Source: Candidatus Yanofskybacteria bacterium RIFCSPHIGHO2_01_FULL_44_22 (GTDB lineage: Bacteria > Patescibacteriota > Minisyncoccia > 2-02-FULL-40-12 > GWA2-44-9). Taken from it: a stretch of DNA of 5,875 nucleotides. The DNA is taken from assembly GCA_001794205.1 (NCBI GenBank), contig MGJJ01000022.1, forward strand, positions 1 to 5,875. The letters run 5' to 3'. The position numbers and the translations under genes were made by a program. Below, one piece after another: positions 5,421 through 5,875 of the stretch. A model generated the notes under the pieces. That model saw nothing but the letters and a program-made list of their open reading frames with translations, was not told the DNA's origin and did no database searches. Each line of letters starts with the position of its first letter. The stretch's first letter is position 1.

Positions 5421-5426
5421 ATTTTA
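5421..5426 (-). promoter_or_regulatory. Possible -10 element giving a leaderless cysS transcript
   Basis: TAAAAT (5 of 6 consensus bases) on the minus strand overlaps the stop codon of the upstream transporter gene. Counting from it, transcription would begin at 5414, exactly the A of the cysS ATG, the same geometry as lexA. No clear -35 hexamer is visible, so cysS may instead be translated from the transporter transcript. Confidence 0.35.
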
Positions 5427-5875
5427 CAATATAAGGGTAAGGATCGCTCCTATTGATACCAAAACAAACAAAGTATAAGCGATTATATTGGAATGGCGGC
5501 GGCTTGTATAGGCGCCCATCACTTTTGGGTTATTGGCCATATGAATCACGAGAAAAATAAGAAATGGCGACGCCAAACCAAAAATAACGGCCGTGTAATA
5601 AAGTATTTGGACTGGATGAAAACCGAATAAGGGAATTAACAGGCCTATTATTGTTGCCGCCACAATTACCAAATGAAATTGTTTTGCTTTATGAAAGCCG
5701 TTATCAAATCCGTTTTTCCAGCCGAAAAGCTCCGCCAAAGCGTAAGCCGCCGAGCCGGCCAAGACTGGAATGGCCAAAACACCGGAAGCAACGATGCCGA
5801 TGATGAACAAAATACTGGCGTATTGTCCGGCGAGAGGTTTTAACATGCCGGCAATCTCACCGATGGTGCCGATAT
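5424..5875 (-). CDS. NRAMP-family divalent metal transporter, C-terminal part
   Basis: The C-terminal 149 residues of an integral membrane protein; the frame stays open to the window edge, so the ATG at 5846 is an internal methionine and the 5' part is missing. The stretch LKPLAGQYASILFIIGIVASG followed by LAIPVLAGSAAYALAELFGW is typical of NRAMP (SLC11) proteins, which take up Mn2+ or Fe2+ with protons; related members carry Mg2+. Four hydrophobic helices are visible, beginning near SILFIIG, FHLVIVA, VQILYYT and IIAYTLF, and the short loop NNPKVMGAY is also family-like. The diagnostic metal-binding motifs (DPGN in helix 1, MPH in helix 6) lie outside the window, so the substrate cannot be named. 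The gene ends 9 nt before cysS, consistent with an operon. Confidence 0.87.
   Translation of the reverse strand, partial: IGTIGEIAGMLKPLAGQYASILFIIGIVASGVLAIPVLAGSAAYALAELFGWKNGFDNGFHKAKQFHLVIVAATIIGLLIPLFGFHPVQILYYTAVIFGLASPFLIFLVIHMANNPKVMGAYTSRRHSNIIAYTLFVLVSIGAILTLIL

Noticed and set aside
2573..5456. Plus-strand open frames opposite dnaB and cysS
   Set aside because: All are mirror frames of strongly conserved genes, with no ribosome binding site or family resemblance.
1..5875. CRISPR array, tRNA or rRNA genes, insertion sequence, phage or plasmid genes
   Set aside because: No regularly spaced repeats, cloverleaf-like segments, transposase or integrase motifs, or terminal inverted repeats were seen.

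Overview
The window (5875 bp) reads as a chromosomal housekeeping segment of a bacterium, most likely a member of the Candidate Phyla Radiation (Patescibacteria, Parcubacteria-like). This placement is inference from the compact genes, the CysRS sequence style, a short repeat-like insertion inside a ribosomal protein gene, and several genes whose promoters leave no room for a 5' leader. The genes read through in the standard code with no in-frame TGA, and all six visible stop codons of confident genes are TAA. That argues against the TGA-recoding lineages SR1 and Gracilibacteria.

Layout. Positions 1-449 (minus) hold the N-terminal two thirds of a LexA repressor, cut by the window edge. Positions 450-800 are AT-rich (about 33% GC by hand count of 60-base blocks) and carry the lexA promoter, a 9-bp direct repeat one helical turn apart, a perfect DnaA box inside a 7-bp inverted repeat, and a doubtful small reading frame. 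A good promoter at 801-829 then drives rplU (ribosomal protein L21, plus strand), which ends in a terminator hairpin at 1201-1237 shared with a convergent gene.

From 5875 back to 1228 everything lies on the minus strand, in the order NRAMP-type metal transporter C-terminus, cysS (cysteinyl-tRNA synthetase), dnaB (replicative helicase), recR (recombination mediator), and a 194-residue protein with the Cys-His-Asp pattern of a C39/papain-like peptidase. The gaps are 9 nt (transporter-cysS), 89 nt (cysS-dnaB), 31 nt (dnaB-recR) and 98 nt (recR-peptidase).

Functionally the region combines metal uptake, translation (CysRS, L21), replication (DnaB) and DNA damage handling (RecR, LexA). The most interesting signals are not new genes. 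They are (i) promoters placed so that transcription should begin at or within two bases of the start codon for lexA, dnaB and possibly cysS; (ii) a dispersed-repeat-like in-frame insertion in rplU and a second, less certain one in cysS; (iii) the dense set of sites in front of lexA; and (iv) the sharp base-composition step near position 800-870. I found no clear sign of a new multi-gene system, CRISPR array, tRNA or insertion sequence.
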